A stretch of DNA of 64,000 nt from a virus. Positions within the stretch are counted from its first letter, which is position 1; every line of letters begins with the position of its first letter. The notes beneath the pieces were generated by a model. That model did not search any database. It was given only the letters and a program-made list of their open reading frames with translations, and was not told the DNA's origin. Positions 8,324-16,940 of the stretch are shown one piece after another. Location: positions 62,001 through 126,000 of IMG/VR virus record IMGVR_UViG_3300049215_000771. The stretch is one strand, 5' to 3'. Made by a program: the position numbers and the translations under genes.

Positions 8324-8471
8324 GGCAGTCTCCGCATAACCCGCAATGCGGGCATTTGTCAATTGGTTCCCCGATCACCCGTAGGAACATTTCATCGTCC
8401 AGCAACATGATCGGGTAGTAATAGCACAGGTTGCAACACGGGCAGTATTCAACTTCGGCGAGGACGCTCAT
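8232..8471 (-). CDS. Possible zinc-ribbon small protein
   Basis: 79 aa from ATG 8471. CPCCNLC and CPHCGLCGDC form two Cys clusters as in a zinc ribbon. The 3' end overlaps the next gene by 92 nt, which is unusual; the Cys-rich part lies mainly before the overlap, which argues that the frame is real. Start uncertain (an in-frame ATG at 8528 exists). Confidence 0.5.
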   Translation of the reverse strand: MSVLAEVEYCPCCNLCYYYPIMLLDDEMFLRVIGEPIDKCPHCGLCGDCHEQTATGKVCRTQTTLPHPALWVATQRRGA

Positions 8472-8478
8472 GCCATAT

Positions 8479-9108
8479 TTACGGCAGGAGCGCTTTGATT
8501 CGAGGGAGTAGATTGAACAGTTCGTCATCGCTGGCGTCCTTTCCATCCCACGGCGATATTTGAATGTGTCGCTCCGTGGGATACACCAGGTCGTAGTTTT
8601 TCGGGTCGTAGGAACGAGGCTCCTTGGTGGGCTGAAAGCCCAATGCCTTCATCTTCTCCTGCACACCAGCCGTTCTCGGCCCCAGGTCATCCACCAACAA
8701 GTTGTGTGGATGTGACGGGATTTTTCCGAAGTCTTCCCGTCCATATAACTCTACATCAGGCAGGCCGAGGCGTCGAGCCAACTTCCATTGCCAAGTGGCC
8801 TTGCCGGACGTGAGGATGGCGGTGGTTGGGTCCAGGGCGAGGCACGCTTGCACGAACTCGATGGTCCTGGGGCGGGCGAAAGCAACAACGGTGTAGCCGT
8901 CCCGATCTTCCTGAATGACGCCGCCCCGGTCAAGCCAGAACTGGATTTGTTGCATTCGGGACATGGCTTTGAAGCGGTCGCCATGAATGCGGCGAGCCTC
9001 GAAGCGTTCTTTCAAAGTTTCCGCTTCGGGCATGGGAATGAAACCAGAAAAGGCGGTGTCCAGTGCATGGACAACCGCCAATGTTCCGTCGAAGTCAATG
9101 TGTATCAC
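8479..9108 (-). CDS. HAD-superfamily hydrolase
   Basis: 209 aa from GTG 9108, chosen because AAGGTG lies at ribosome-site distance and the conserved region starts at VIHIDFDGTLA. HAD motif I DFDGT, motif II AILTSGKATWQWKLA, and motif IV LLVDDLG are present. Probably a phosphatase (nucleotidase or polynucleotide-phosphatase like). GTG overlaps the stop of the small membrane gene upstream, indicating coupling. Confidence 0.8.
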   Translation of the reverse strand: MIHIDFDGTLAVVHALDTAFSGFIPMPEAETLKERFEARRIHGDRFKAMSRMQQIQFWLDRGGVIQEDRDGYTVVAFARPRTIEFVQACLALDPTTAILTSGKATWQWKLARRLGLPDVELYGREDFGKIPSHPHNLLVDDLGPRTAGVQEKMKALGFQPTKEPRSYDPKNYDLVYPTERHIQISPWDGKDASDDELFNLLPRIKALLP

Positions 9109-9242
9109 AGCAGCACCTTGCACAAAATGGCAGGGACAAGAAGGCTCACGCCGGCCCAACCAACAGGATGAAATGACGTGAATTTTTTGTTGGCGTACCA
9201 GCCAAGCGTGAGACACACGGCATAGATGCCAATTGCGGTCAT
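9105..9242 (-). CDS. Small membrane protein, 45 aa
   Basis: ATG 9242 is preceded by a near-perfect ribosome site (ACAGGAGGACC). The product has two hydrophobic stretches (AIGIYAVCLTLGWYA and WAGVSLLVPAILCKVLL), so it likely forms a two-helix membrane hairpin. Its TGA overlaps the HAD GTG start. Function unknown. Confidence 0.7.
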   Translation of the reverse strand: MTAIGIYAVCLTLGWYANKKFTSFHPVGWAGVSLLVPAILCKVLL

Positions 9243-9280
9243 GTTTTGGTCCTCCTGTCAGGAAGACCGGCAATCCGGCT

Positions 9281-10459
9281 TTAGGTTCGGGATTCTTTCC
9301 GAATGTTGCTGCTGCTCATGTCGCTGGGTGGCAGCACTTCATCCGGGATCGGTTTCGCCAGGTTGTTGAGATAGTGCGGGCACTTCTCGATGATCTCCAC
9401 CAGCGAAGTCTTCACGCCGTTGATGATCCGGTTGAACACCAGGAAGCGACAGTTGGCCTTTCTGATGCTGTCAATGGCATCGAAACGCTTCTTCTCATCG
9501 TTGCCGTAATACTTCAGGTCGCCGATACGGATGAAGGTGTCCATGCCGACGATGAAGGTGCAGCCGGGGAACAGTTGGGCTTTCTCGGCGAAGGTGGGCG
9601 TCGTGGTGAAATGCAGGTTGCCGGCCCAGGCCGCTCCTTGGATTTGTTCCCACACTTGGTCTTCACGAGTCTTCATGTCGTAGTAGCTGATCGGTGGCTT
9701 GTCCACGTTCCTGATGCACAACTCGAAATCCACCGACTCGCCGTGAAGTTCGTGGACCTTCTGAGCGATTTCCTTGTGGCGGGTGTGCATCGGGTTCCAG
9801 GCACCGGGCATCAGGTACTTCACACTTCCATCAGTCGGCTGACGATTCATGATGAGGGTGAATAGCTGGCGTTTGTCCTGAACCAGTTCCCTCCATTCGG
9901 GGCGGCTCAGGGTGACTTCGCTTCTGCATTCGGCGGGGATGGAGTTGTGCAGGAAACCGAGGACACCTTCTTGCTCGAAGCCGGCCACGAGAGCGTCGAT
10001 AATGCGCTCGGCGGCGAAAGTTTCTTCATCCTCACGGGTCGTTCGGCCACGATGGTCGATTTCGTAGGCGTAGCTGCCGGTGCGGTCTTTGTTCTGGATT
10101 GCTACGAAAACTTGATGTTGACGACCGGCACGCTCATTGCCATCCTTCTTCAAGGAACAAGAAGCGCCGACGCCGACGACATCATAGTTGCCGGCCAGTT
10201 TTGCGGCCCGGATATAGGCAGCCATCGCCAGGGTGCGGGCCGCTTCGATAGAGCAGTATTTGTCGGGTTTGCCCTTCACGAAGTCGTCGAAGGCGTGCTG
10301 GTCATAAGGAACAACGGCTTCCAGGAGCGTATTCGAGCCGCCGCCGTGACGGAGCAACATTCCGATGACTTCAGCGCCGCCGCCCGTGATGGCGAGAACA
10401 GCTTTATGCTGCCCAGGAAGGGCGTGCAGCTTGCGGACCAATTCTTCTGTGTGGTTCAT
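9281..10459 (-). CDS. CinA C-terminal domain fused to an NMN adenylyltransferase-like domain
   Basis: 392 aa from ATG 10459, which follows AAGGAG. Residues about 1-165 match the CinA C-terminal (NMN deamidase) fold: AVLAITGGGAEVIGMLL, then GVGASCSLKKDGNERAGRQH. Residues about 200-392 are a nucleotidylyltransferase: MPGAWNPMHTRHKEIAQ (the HxxH site), FIVGMDTFIRIGD, and a C-terminal SSSNIRK (the ISSTxIR signature). Together these would convert NMN to NaMN and adenylate it toward NAD. Substrate is inferred. Heads the minus operon 10459-7877. Confidence 0.85.
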   Translation of the reverse strand: MNHTEELVRKLHALPGQHKAVLAITGGGAEVIGMLLRHGGGSNTLLEAVVPYDQHAFDDFVKGKPDKYCSIEAARTLAMAAYIRAAKLAGNYDVVGVGASCSLKKDGNERAGRQHQVFVAIQNKDRTGSYAYEIDHRGRTTREDEETFAAERIIDALVAGFEQEGVLGFLHNSIPAECRSEVTLSRPEWRELVQDKRQLFTLIMNRQPTDGSVKYLMPGAWNPMHTRHKEIAQKVHELHGESVDFELCIRNVDKPPISYYDMKTREDQVWEQIQGAAWAGNLHFTTTPTFAEKAQLFPGCTFIVGMDTFIRIGDLKYYGNDEKKRFDAIDSIRKANCRFLVFNRIINGVKTSLVEIIEKCPHYLNNLAKPIPDEVLPPSDMSSSNIRKESRT

Positions 10460-10519
10460 GGTTTCTCCTTTGCAGTAGATAGTACCACGACAAATTCTGA
10501 TTGTAAATCGAAAAGGCAC

Positions 10520-10548
10520 TTTACAGTTGGGCGTTTTCGGGCTACAAT
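10520..10548 (+). promoter_or_regulatory. Promoter, TTTACA class
   Basis: -35 TTTACA (10520-10525), 17-bp spacer ending TTTTCGGGC, -10 TACAAT (10543-10548). Divergent from the minus operon and 31 bp before ATG 10579. Confidence 0.7.
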
Positions 10549-10578
10549 CATGTGCCTTACCTGATTCTAGGACTTTGT

Positions 10579-10812
10579 ATGGCTAAACCCCGAAGCTGCC
10601 CTTACTGCCAGCGCACCCTCCCCATTGGACAAGGATATAGGTTCGACGAACAGATCAATATGATTTGCGAAGGTTGTGGGAAAGTTATATTTCCGACAAC
10701 CGCCGCCCACGAACCCCCGCCTCCCCGAAATCAGTGGGATCAGCAGCATTTGCAGGTGAGGCCGCAACAATATGGCCCGCTCAAAGACCCTGATGCCGAA
10801 ATCTACCAGTAA
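10579..10812 (+). CDS. Zinc-ribbon protein
   Basis: 77 aa from ATG 10579. Two CxxC knuckles (SCPYCQRTLP and ICEGCGKVIFP) make a zinc ribbon in the first 45 residues, followed by a proline-rich tail. It lies just upstream of a SprT-like protease, in the same transcription unit. Role unknown. Confidence 0.7.
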   Translation: MAKPRSCPYCQRTLPIGQGYRFDEQINMICEGCGKVIFPTTAAHEPPPPRNQWDQQHLQVRPQQYGPLKDPDAEIYQ

Positions 10813-10821
10813 GAGGAAGAC

Positions 10822-11523
10822 ATGAGCGACAAACCCGCCATCTTGACGGAACTGGAGCGTGTGTACGAACTGTTGAATGAAAAGTTGTTCGATGGCAAGC
10901 TGAGTCCTGTCAATATCGTCATCGGTCGTGGCGCTGATTACCCGAAGAAGAAGGTGACACTGCGTTACTTCAACGAGTCGAAAAGCCTGGTCGTGGGAGC
11001 CGATTTCCCCGGCCTGGAATACGGCGATCTGCCGCTTGCGCTCCTGCACGAGATGATTCATATCAGGAATGCCCAGGCCGAAGTCGTCGATTGCACCACC
11101 AACCATTACCACAACAAGGCTTTCCTGACTGCGGCGCTTGCTGTGGGCCTCGTGGTCATCAAGCACAAGACCCAAGGGTGGTCGCTTACCACGACGATGT
11201 ATCCGAGGAACGTCGTCCAGAAAAAATACATCATGAAGCCCACCAGGGATGCCGCCACACGCCTTGGTGAAGTTTTCGCCCTCATCAAGTTCGACAAAAC
11301 GATCTTCAAACAAGCCAAGTCGGAAATCCGCCAACAAGCCAAAGAAGACAAGCCCAGCAAAACGTACTTCCTCAAGTACGTTTGCAACTGCCCTCCACCC
11401 CACAACAGCATTCGCAGCGGTCGCCGGCCCGATGGCCCCAATGCCCTCAATATCCAGTGCCAGAACTGTCATTCTACTTTCGTGTGCGTGACGGAACTGG
11501 ACCCCGATGATGAACAGGAGTAG
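10822..11523 (+). CDS. SprT-like zinc metallopeptidase
   Basis: 233 aa. The catalytic HExxH is LALLHEMIHIRNAQ, with a third ligand in NHYHNKAF. The C-terminal part holds a zinc ribbon (KYVCNCPPP ... IQCQNCHSTFVCV), the usual SprT/Spartan layout. SprT-family enzymes cut DNA-bound proteins; phage members may remove DNA-protein crosslinks. The stop is TAG and the next open frame continues in phase one codon later. Confidence 0.85.
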   Translation: MSDKPAILTELERVYELLNEKLFDGKLSPVNIVIGRGADYPKKKVTLRYFNESKSLVVGADFPGLEYGDLPLALLHEMIHIRNAQAEVVDCTTNHYHNKAFLTAALAVGLVVIKHKTQGWSLTTTMYPRNVVQKKYIMKPTRDAATRLGEVFALIKFDKTIFKQAKSEIRQQAKEDKPSKTYFLKYVCNCPPPHNSIRSGRRPDGPNALNIQCQNCHSTFVCVTELDPDDEQE

Positions 11524-11526
11524 TCT

Positions 11527-11772
11527 GTGCCGCAGTCTGATGAAAGCATCCTCGCCCATATTCGGAGCGAACTCGCTACCAGTCCGCATGTGAAACAGTA
11601 CAAACTGACCGTTTCCTACACTGGTTGCGGAAGCATCAGCATCACCGGCACCGTCCGAAGCTACTTCCACAAGCAGATAGCGAACGAGGCCGTCAGAAAA
11701 GTTTTGCAAAATACCAAGACCACTATCTTATTCAAGAACGATATTGATGTGGTGTCGGAAAGTCATGGCTGA
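11527..11772 (+). CDS. BON-domain-like small protein
   Basis: 81 aa from GTG 11527, with AGGAG seven bases upstream. ESILAHIRSELATSPHV followed by SISITGTVRSYFHKQIANEAVRKV has the helix-strand order of BON domains (lipid or small-ligand binding). It lies in the same frame as the SprT-like gene, separated only by TAG TCT, so it could also be made as a readthrough C-terminal domain. Confidence 0.6.
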   Translation: MPQSDESILAHIRSELATSPHVKQYKLTVSYTGCGSISITGTVRSYFHKQIANEAVRKVLQNTKTTILFKNDIDVVSESHG

Positions 11773-11792
11773 CAATAATTTGCGGCCACTAC

Positions 11793-11821
11793 TTTACAAC
11801 TCACGGTTTGCGGGGTATCAT
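11793..11821 (+). promoter_or_regulatory. Promoter, TTTACA class
   Basis: -35 TTTACA, 17-bp spacer ending CGGGG, -10 TATCAT (11816-11821). Drives the ligase gene at 11859. Confidence 0.75.
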
Positions 11822-11858
11822 CCCCGTGTCAAAATTGTGAAGATGAGGAGAGTGGTCC

Positions 11859-12497
11859 ATGCCGCAAGTGATCTTTCCACCCCGTCCGAAGGGCCGGATG
11901 AATCCGAAGGATTTGCCGTTCTACGAGGAGAGCGGCCTGTGGTGTGCCCAGCGCAAGTTCAACGGCACCAGGAACTTGATCCATATTGAGGCCACCGGCA
12001 AGGTCAGCGTGTGGGGTCGGCATGGCGAGCCGCACAAGAAGTTTTCTTTCAACAACACCTACCGGGACGAATTATTGTCCTGCCTCAAATTGGACAAGGG
12101 CGTTGAGTATTGGCTTGACTCCGAAGTGATGAACAAGCAGGCCAACGCCACCAACGAAATCATCCTTTACGACGTTCTTCAGGTGGGTCGCTATTTCTTC
12201 GGCAGCCCTGACCAGATGCAGCGCCTCGAAATTCTCAAGGGCATTTGTGGTGATCCACAAGACCTTGAGCCGGGCGGACTTGCACTTCGCCTGACAGACC
12301 GGGTGTGGATGGCGCAGACTTTCCCGGACCATTTCGTTGATCGGTTCAACGAGTCCCTTTCAAATCCCAAATTGGAGGGTTTGGTACTACGCAAGCGCAA
12401 GGCAGCCCTCGATCATTTCGGCAATGTCGAATACGAAACCGGCAACCTGATCCGGTGTCGCAAGCCATTTGCCGAAGACAAGGGATATAACCTGTAA
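11859..12497 (+). CDS. ATP-dependent DNA/RNA ligase-like nucleotidyltransferase
   Basis: 212 aa. Covalent nucleotidyltransferase motifs: motif I AQRKFNGTRN (Lys as adenylate acceptor, K-x-N-G), motif III around YWLDSEVMNK, motif IV LEGLVLRKR and motif V NLIRCRKP. It lacks the OB domain of typical DNA ligases, so it is a minimal ligase; DNA versus RNA substrate is undecided. One of four ligase-fold proteins in the window. Confidence 0.8.
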   Translation: MPQVIFPPRPKGRMNPKDLPFYEESGLWCAQRKFNGTRNLIHIEATGKVSVWGRHGEPHKKFSFNNTYRDELLSCLKLDKGVEYWLDSEVMNKQANATNEIILYDVLQVGRYFFGSPDQMQRLEILKGICGDPQDLEPGGLALRLTDRVWMAQTFPDHFVDRFNESLSNPKLEGLVLRKRKAALDHFGNVEYETGNLIRCRKPFAEDKGYNL

Positions 12498-12502
12498 CGG
12501 GC

Positions 12503-12531
12503 TTGACGCCGAGCAGTTGCCAGGATATTCT
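12503..12531 (+). promoter_or_regulatory. Possible sigma-70 promoter
   Basis: TTGACG (12503-12508), 17-bp spacer, TATTCT (12526-12531), 49 bp before ATG 12581. Confidence 0.5.
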
Positions 12532-12580
12532 TGTCAGATGGGGCTGGGCGTATGAACATCGTATTTTGAGGAGAGCAAGC

Positions 12581-13882
12581 ATGTCTTCGGACAAAAACGA
12601 AGCCGGCGTGGAATTGCCGGATGGCATTACGCATCTGCATGGTGCCATGTATCTGGTCCGGTTCAACTTGCTGCAAGTGCCGGACCCGGACGCCAAGTGC
12701 GGCGACGAGGCCAACAAGGAGTACGAATTCCGCAACCCCAGGACGCTCACCGAGAAGGGCCAATCGGTCCTGTTCGATAAGCAGAAGTCGCAGGAGATGC
12801 GGGATTCCATCAGGGAGAAGACTCTGCTCACGCCTTTCATCTGCCGCTGGAAGAACAAGGCGGTCCAGATGGTTGGGGGCGAGCGGCGGCATCGGGCGGT
12901 GTCGTGGCTGATCCACAAGAAGGAGATGGTCAAAGACCCCCGCTCGCTCAAGTTCAACGACGACATGGAGCCGCAGTACGATTACAGTCCTGCGGACCAG
13001 GTGTACGAATTCGTCCTGTGTCAAATCTACCATGCCTCCAACGATCTGGATGCTTTGGCTCTCGCTTACACGGAGAATGACTGCCGTGTGAATCAGGGGC
13101 CGGGGCACGACATCGCTATGGTGTTGGAACTCCGCAAGTGCGGTGCTTCCGACGAGAAGATCATGGGGGTGATGTCGAAGGACGAGAAGTGGTTGCGGGA
13201 TACCGACAACCTCATCGCCGGCCTCGACGAGTCCACGTTGCGTGACGTGATCGAGGACACCATCGACCGTGAAGCCGCCCTCGAACTCCTTCCCATCAAG
13301 GAGAAGTTCAATGAGGAAGTCACGGCGAAGGTGAAGGAAGTCGCCAAAGACCTGGCCGACAAAGACTACAAGAAGCGATTCGAGCGTCTGACCAAGCGTC
13401 TGACCGAGGCCCGTGACGAACAGGAGATCGCCGAAGGCAATGTCGCTGATTCTTCTTTCCGCTCCGATGCCCAACAAGCTGAGGATCAGGAGAGCCTGAC
13501 GGAAGCTACGGCCAAGGTGCAACGCATCGCCAAAGACCGTGCCGGCGACAAGCCCAAGGTGACGCCTGGCAATGTCCGCAGTGGTCTGCGGGTCATTGTC
13601 GGCGAAGGTGAGTCCGAGGACGGCGAAGGGACTGCCGCTCCTTCTGGTGGTGCCCGCCCGCCGACTCAACCCAAGGCGTTGCGATACGCCAAGATCAAGG
13701 AAGCCTATATCGACGTTCTGGATGATCTGGTGAAGAAGGGCGGCAAACACCCGGAGTTCAAGGAATTCACCGCTTCGCCTGATGCCTGCAAGCTGGCGAA
13801 GAAGCTGATCTCGGCGCTGGCGACGGGAGACAGCGAGTGCATCGAGATCATTCGCCTTCACTACAAGGGGCTTTCTGGATGA
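12581..13882 (+). CDS. ParB/Srx-fold nuclease-domain protein
   Basis: 433 aa from ATG 12581 (GAGGAG upstream). The N-terminal part includes LLTPFICRWKNKAVQMVGG then ERRHRAVSWLIHKKEM, the GERRxRA box of ParB-like NTPase/nuclease domains. The middle is rich in charged helices (TAKVKEVAKDLADKDYKK), likely coiled coil, with a Pro/Gly-rich linker before a C-terminal helical domain. Could be a phage partition protein or a regulator; no parA is visible nearby. Confidence 0.75.
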   Translation: MSSDKNEAGVELPDGITHLHGAMYLVRFNLLQVPDPDAKCGDEANKEYEFRNPRTLTEKGQSVLFDKQKSQEMRDSIREKTLLTPFICRWKNKAVQMVGGERRHRAVSWLIHKKEMVKDPRSLKFNDDMEPQYDYSPADQVYEFVLCQIYHASNDLDALALAYTENDCRVNQGPGHDIAMVLELRKCGASDEKIMGVMSKDEKWLRDTDNLIAGLDESTLRDVIEDTIDREAALELLPIKEKFNEEVTAKVKEVAKDLADKDYKKRFERLTKRLTEARDEQEIAEGNVADSSFRSDAQQAEDQESLTEATAKVQRIAKDRAGDKPKVTPGNVRSGLRVIVGEGESEDGEGTAAPSGGARPPTQPKALRYAKIKEAYIDVLDDLVKKGGKHPEFKEFTASPDACKLAKKLISALATGDSECIEIIRLHYKGLSG

Positions 13883-13934
13883 GGCTTCCTTCGCAAGAAG
13901 GGAGTGGTGTGCCACCCTGTTCTACAGGGCACAG

Positions 13935-13969
13935 CCCCGGTGGGAGTAAAATCCCACCGGGGTTTTTTT
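13935..13969 (+). terminator. Intrinsic terminator
   Basis: 11-bp stem CCCCGGTGGGA / TCCCACCGGGG followed by seven T residues. It ends the ParB-like transcript. Confidence 0.92.
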
Positions 13970-13993
13970 GTTTTGGCGGGATACATATCTGCA

Positions 13994-14302
13994 ATGATCT
14001 ACACCTGCCCCAACTGCGGTTTTCAGCTTGAAGAAAAACTGAACGATGGGCTGACCCATTGTTCGCATTGTCAAAGGGTGTTCGACAGCAGCGATTACAA
14101 CAGGCTCCTCTCCGCTGCCTGGCTGGTTCGTCGGCACAATCAAACCAAAGAACAACTAATGTTCCAGATGAATATGCCCGAAGACGAGGCTATACTCGTA
14201 TGCACCTTCGTTGGTGACTATGGATATAACCACGAGGAATTCCAAAGGGTATTGAAGAAGCTGGGCGTTGCGCAGCGGGCATATATGAATTACTCGGCCT
14301 GA
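13994..14302 (+). CDS. Zinc-ribbon protein with helical tail
   Basis: 102 aa. CPNCGFQ and HCSHCQRVF form a zinc ribbon in the first 30 residues. The rest is helical (EEFQRVLKKLGVAQRAYM). No family recognised. It lies between a terminator and the promoter of the kinase gene. Confidence 0.65.
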   Translation: MIYTCPNCGFQLEEKLNDGLTHCSHCQRVFDSSDYNRLLSAAWLVRRHNQTKEQLMFQMNMPEDEAILVCTFVGDYGYNHEEFQRVLKKLGVAQRAYMNYSA

Positions 14303-14314
14303 CCGATATTGATA

Positions 14315-14343
14315 TTGATCCTTTGCCGCCACTGCGATATTAT
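14315..14343 (+). promoter_or_regulatory. Sigma-70 type promoter
   Basis: TTGATC (14315-14320), 17-bp spacer, TATTAT (14338-14343), followed by AGGAGGGGC before ATG 14361. Differs from the TTTACA class at -35. Confidence 0.6.
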
Positions 14344-14360
14344 CTGCTAAGGAGGGGCAA

Positions 14361-14990
14361 ATGAGAATCAATTTCTTCGGCGGGCCTGGCTGCGGCAAAA
14401 GTACCATTGCCGCCAAAATCTTCTCCGAACTGAAGATCAGGAACTACAGCATCGAAATCGTTCATGAGTACATCAAGAAATGGGCGTACATGAAGCGGGT
14501 GCCGCAATCGTTCGATCAGGTGTACATTTTTGGCCAGCAGTTGCACGCTGAAGACCTGGTGTGTCAAAGCGGCGTGCAACACCTTGTCACGGACTCGCCT
14601 CTCTACATGCAACCGTTCTACGCAAGAACCTACAATGTGCCGATCTGGAACGAGTTGATGATGATCGCCAAGCAGTACGAAAGGATTCACCCTTCTCTCA
14701 ACATCTTTCTGAATCGGGCTGTTACCTATCAGCAGAACGGGCGCTATGAGACGCCCGAAGTAGCGCTGGACCGTGATGCCAAAATGCGAGAATTTCTGGA
14801 ACAGCAATGTATCCCCTTTGTCGTTTTCAAACCGACAGATTATACTGACATTCTCAATTATGTTGATCTCTACCTTTCCTCGCCGGATACCAAGGCCGAG
14901 GATTTGGTGAAGAAAGAACTCAAGAAAAAGCCCAAGCGAAAACGTCGTGACCCTGAAGTTGTGGATTACACGGAGTACAGTTGCTCATGA
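14361..14990 (+). CDS. P-loop kinase/ATPase (AAA_28, NadR-like)
   Basis: 209 aa. Walker A is FFGGPGCGKSTIAAKIF at the N-terminus. A DSPLYMQPFY segment and an IFLNRAVTYQQNGRYET lid resemble the AAA_28/NadR ribosylnicotinamide-kinase and nucleoside-kinase fold. The C-terminus is very basic (KKKPKRKRRD). It shares an operon with folD (ATGA overlap). A nicotinamide riboside kinase role would fit the NAD genes elsewhere, but this is inference. Confidence 0.75.
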   Translation: MRINFFGGPGCGKSTIAAKIFSELKIRNYSIEIVHEYIKKWAYMKRVPQSFDQVYIFGQQLHAEDLVCQSGVQHLVTDSPLYMQPFYARTYNVPIWNELMMIAKQYERIHPSLNIFLNRAVTYQQNGRYETPEVALDRDAKMREFLEQQCIPFVVFKPTDYTDILNYVDLYLSSPDTKAEDLVKKELKKKPKRKRRDPEVVDYTEYSCS

Positions 14991-15859
14991 GTTGCCAGAT
15001 CATTGACGGGAATGCCATCAGCGAAGCTATCCGGGCCGAACTTGCTGTTGAAGTTGCCAAGTTCAAAGAAGATTACAACGTCCAGCCCAGGCTGGCGGTC
15101 GTGTTGATTGGCGATGACCCGGCCAGCCAAATCTACGTCAAGAAGAAACGACAGGCGTGCGAGGAAGTCGGTATTGCCAGTTGTGTTGTTAGCCCACATT
15201 TGGGGCATATGCCTCAAAGAAGACTTGAAGAATCTATCCAGCATCTTGATGAGAACGAAGATATTCATGGTATCTTGGTGCAGCTTCCGCTGCCCAAGGA
15301 AATCAACGTGATGAGAATCTTCGACATGATTGACCCGCTCAAAGATGTGGATGTTTTTACGCCCTACAACGTCGGCTTGCTTGTGCAGGGAAGACCCAGG
15401 TACAAGCCTTGCACGCCTCACGCCGTCCAGCAACTTCTTGCCAGGTCTGGCATCCCGATTGCTGGACAGCATGTTGTGGTCATCAACCGCAGCAATGTCG
15501 TGGGCAAGCCCTTGTCCTCGATGCTGATTCAGGATTGCGATGATTTTGCCAACGCCACGGTCACAGTTTGCCACGACCGGACCCCGCCCGAAATGCTGGA
15601 GGAACTGACCAGGATGGCCGACATCGTTGTTGTGGCAGTTGGTCAGCCCGGCTTTCTCACCAGCAAGATGCTCAAACCTGGTGCAGTCGTTGTGGACGTT
15701 GGGATTACCAGAATCGACGACAAGGTGTACGGCGATGCCGATCCATCTTGCTATGAGGTTGCGAGCTATATTACCCCTGTGCCGGGCGGCGTCGGCCCCA
15801 TGACCGTTACCATGCTTTTGGAAAATACCCTCGCCGCCGCAAAACTGCTTCAGTTGTGA
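14987..15859 (+). CDS. folD: Bifunctional methylenetetrahydrofolate dehydrogenase/cyclohydrolase
   Basis: 290 aa, normal FolD length. Interconverts methylene-, methenyl- and 10-formyl-tetrahydrofolate, feeding purine and thymidylate synthesis. The catalytic Lys is in YVKKKRQACEEVGI; conserved segments HGILVQLPLP, VVINRSNVVGKPLSSML (NADP site) and TPVPGGVGPMTVTMLLENT are all present. ATG 14987 overlaps the kinase stop. Confidence 0.95.
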   Translation: MSCQIIDGNAISEAIRAELAVEVAKFKEDYNVQPRLAVVLIGDDPASQIYVKKKRQACEEVGIASCVVSPHLGHMPQRRLEESIQHLDENEDIHGILVQLPLPKEINVMRIFDMIDPLKDVDVFTPYNVGLLVQGRPRYKPCTPHAVQQLLARSGIPIAGQHVVVINRSNVVGKPLSSMLIQDCDDFANATVTVCHDRTPPEMLEELTRMADIVVVAVGQPGFLTSKMLKPGAVVVDVGITRIDDKVYGDADPSCYEVASYITPVPGGVGPMTVTMLLENTLAAAKLLQL

Positions 15860-15888
15860 TTTACAACCAGACTAGATGCTGGTATTAT
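15860..15888 (+). promoter_or_regulatory. Promoter, TTTACA class
   Basis: -35 TTTACA (then ACCAG), 17-bp spacer, -10 TATTAT (15883-15888). It overlaps the folD stop region and drives the PRPP synthetase. Confidence 0.75.
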
Positions 15889-15928
15889 GGAAATCATGGC
15901 ATCGTTTCTAACGAAAAAGGGGGCCACA

Positions 15929-16930
15929 GTGGACTTACGGGTGTTTGGTCTTGGGCAGTCACAGGAGTACGCCGACCAGGTGTGCCGGTCGATAGGGTTC
16001 AAGCGTACACCACACACTGAGGAGTTCCAGGATGACGGTGAGCCGTATGTCCTCTCGAAAGAAAACGTCCGGGGCTGTGATGTTTTTGTCGTTTCTTCTC
16101 TCTACAGTTGTGAGAAGGAACGGCTGGCCGACAAGTTCATCAAGTTGTTGTTTTTTGCTCGATCTCTCCGGGATGCCAGCGCTGGCAGATTGACGTTGGT
16201 GGTTCCCTACCTGGCCTACCAACGACAAGACCGGAAAACGGAATCGAGAGCGCCTGTTTACACCAAGTATGTCCCGGAGATGGTGGAAGGTTTGCTGGGG
16301 AAGGACGCTCGCATTTTGACGATGGATGCCCATAATCTTTCCGCCTTCCAGTCCGGCTTCCGCATGATGATCGACCATCTGGAGGCGAAGCCTTTGGTTG
16401 GCGACTGGTTCAGTAGAAACTACAAGGATTTCGACGAATTGGACGTTGACAACCTCGTGGCTTGTTCGCCGGACGAGGGTGGGGTGAAACGTACTGGCTA
16501 CTACCGTGACGAACTTTCGTCGAACCTGAAGGTTGATGTCGGCGTGGCGGCGGTTTACAAGGAGCGACGGGGCAAGAAGGTCCATTCACACGGCGTCATG
16601 GGTCACGTCAAGGGCAAGGACGTGATCTTGTTTGACGACTTGATCTCCAGCGGCAAAACGCTGATGGTCGCCACACAGGAGGTTGAGAAGGCCGGGGGCA
16701 GGGTTCGGGCGGCGGTTTGCACCCACGGTTTGTTTGTGGGCAACGCCAACGAGAACATTGGACACTTGATCGAGAAGGGGGTTAAGGTCGTGGTGACGGA
16801 CACGGTTGAACCGTTCCGGCTCGCCCCCGCTTTGAGGGAGAAGTTGGCGGTCATTCCAACTGCCAAACTGTTCGGGGAGGCCATTCGCTGTATTCACAAC
16901 GAGGAGTCCTTGAGCCGATTGTTGGGATAA
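15929..16930 (+). CDS. prs: Ribose-phosphate pyrophosphokinase (PRPP synthetase)
   Basis: 333 aa from GTG 15929, chosen because AAAGGGGG precedes it and the in-frame ATGs at 15887 and 15896 lie on or next to the promoter -10. Makes PRPP from ribose 5-phosphate and ATP. VVPYLAYQRQDRKTESRAP is the flexible catalytic loop and VILFDDLISSGKTLM the PRPP-binding loop (usual DDxIDTGGT, here slightly changed). PRPP feeds PyrE and NAD salvage. Confidence 0.9.
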   Translation: MDLRVFGLGQSQEYADQVCRSIGFKRTPHTEEFQDDGEPYVLSKENVRGCDVFVVSSLYSCEKERLADKFIKLLFFARSLRDASAGRLTLVVPYLAYQRQDRKTESRAPVYTKYVPEMVEGLLGKDARILTMDAHNLSAFQSGFRMMIDHLEAKPLVGDWFSRNYKDFDELDVDNLVACSPDEGGVKRTGYYRDELSSNLKVDVGVAAVYKERRGKKVHSHGVMGHVKGKDVILFDDLISSGKTLMVATQEVEKAGGRVRAAVCTHGLFVGNANENIGHLIEKGVKVVVTDTVEPFRLAPALREKLAVIPTAKLFGEAIRCIHNEESLSRLLG

Positions 16931-16940
16931 TGCCAAGGAA

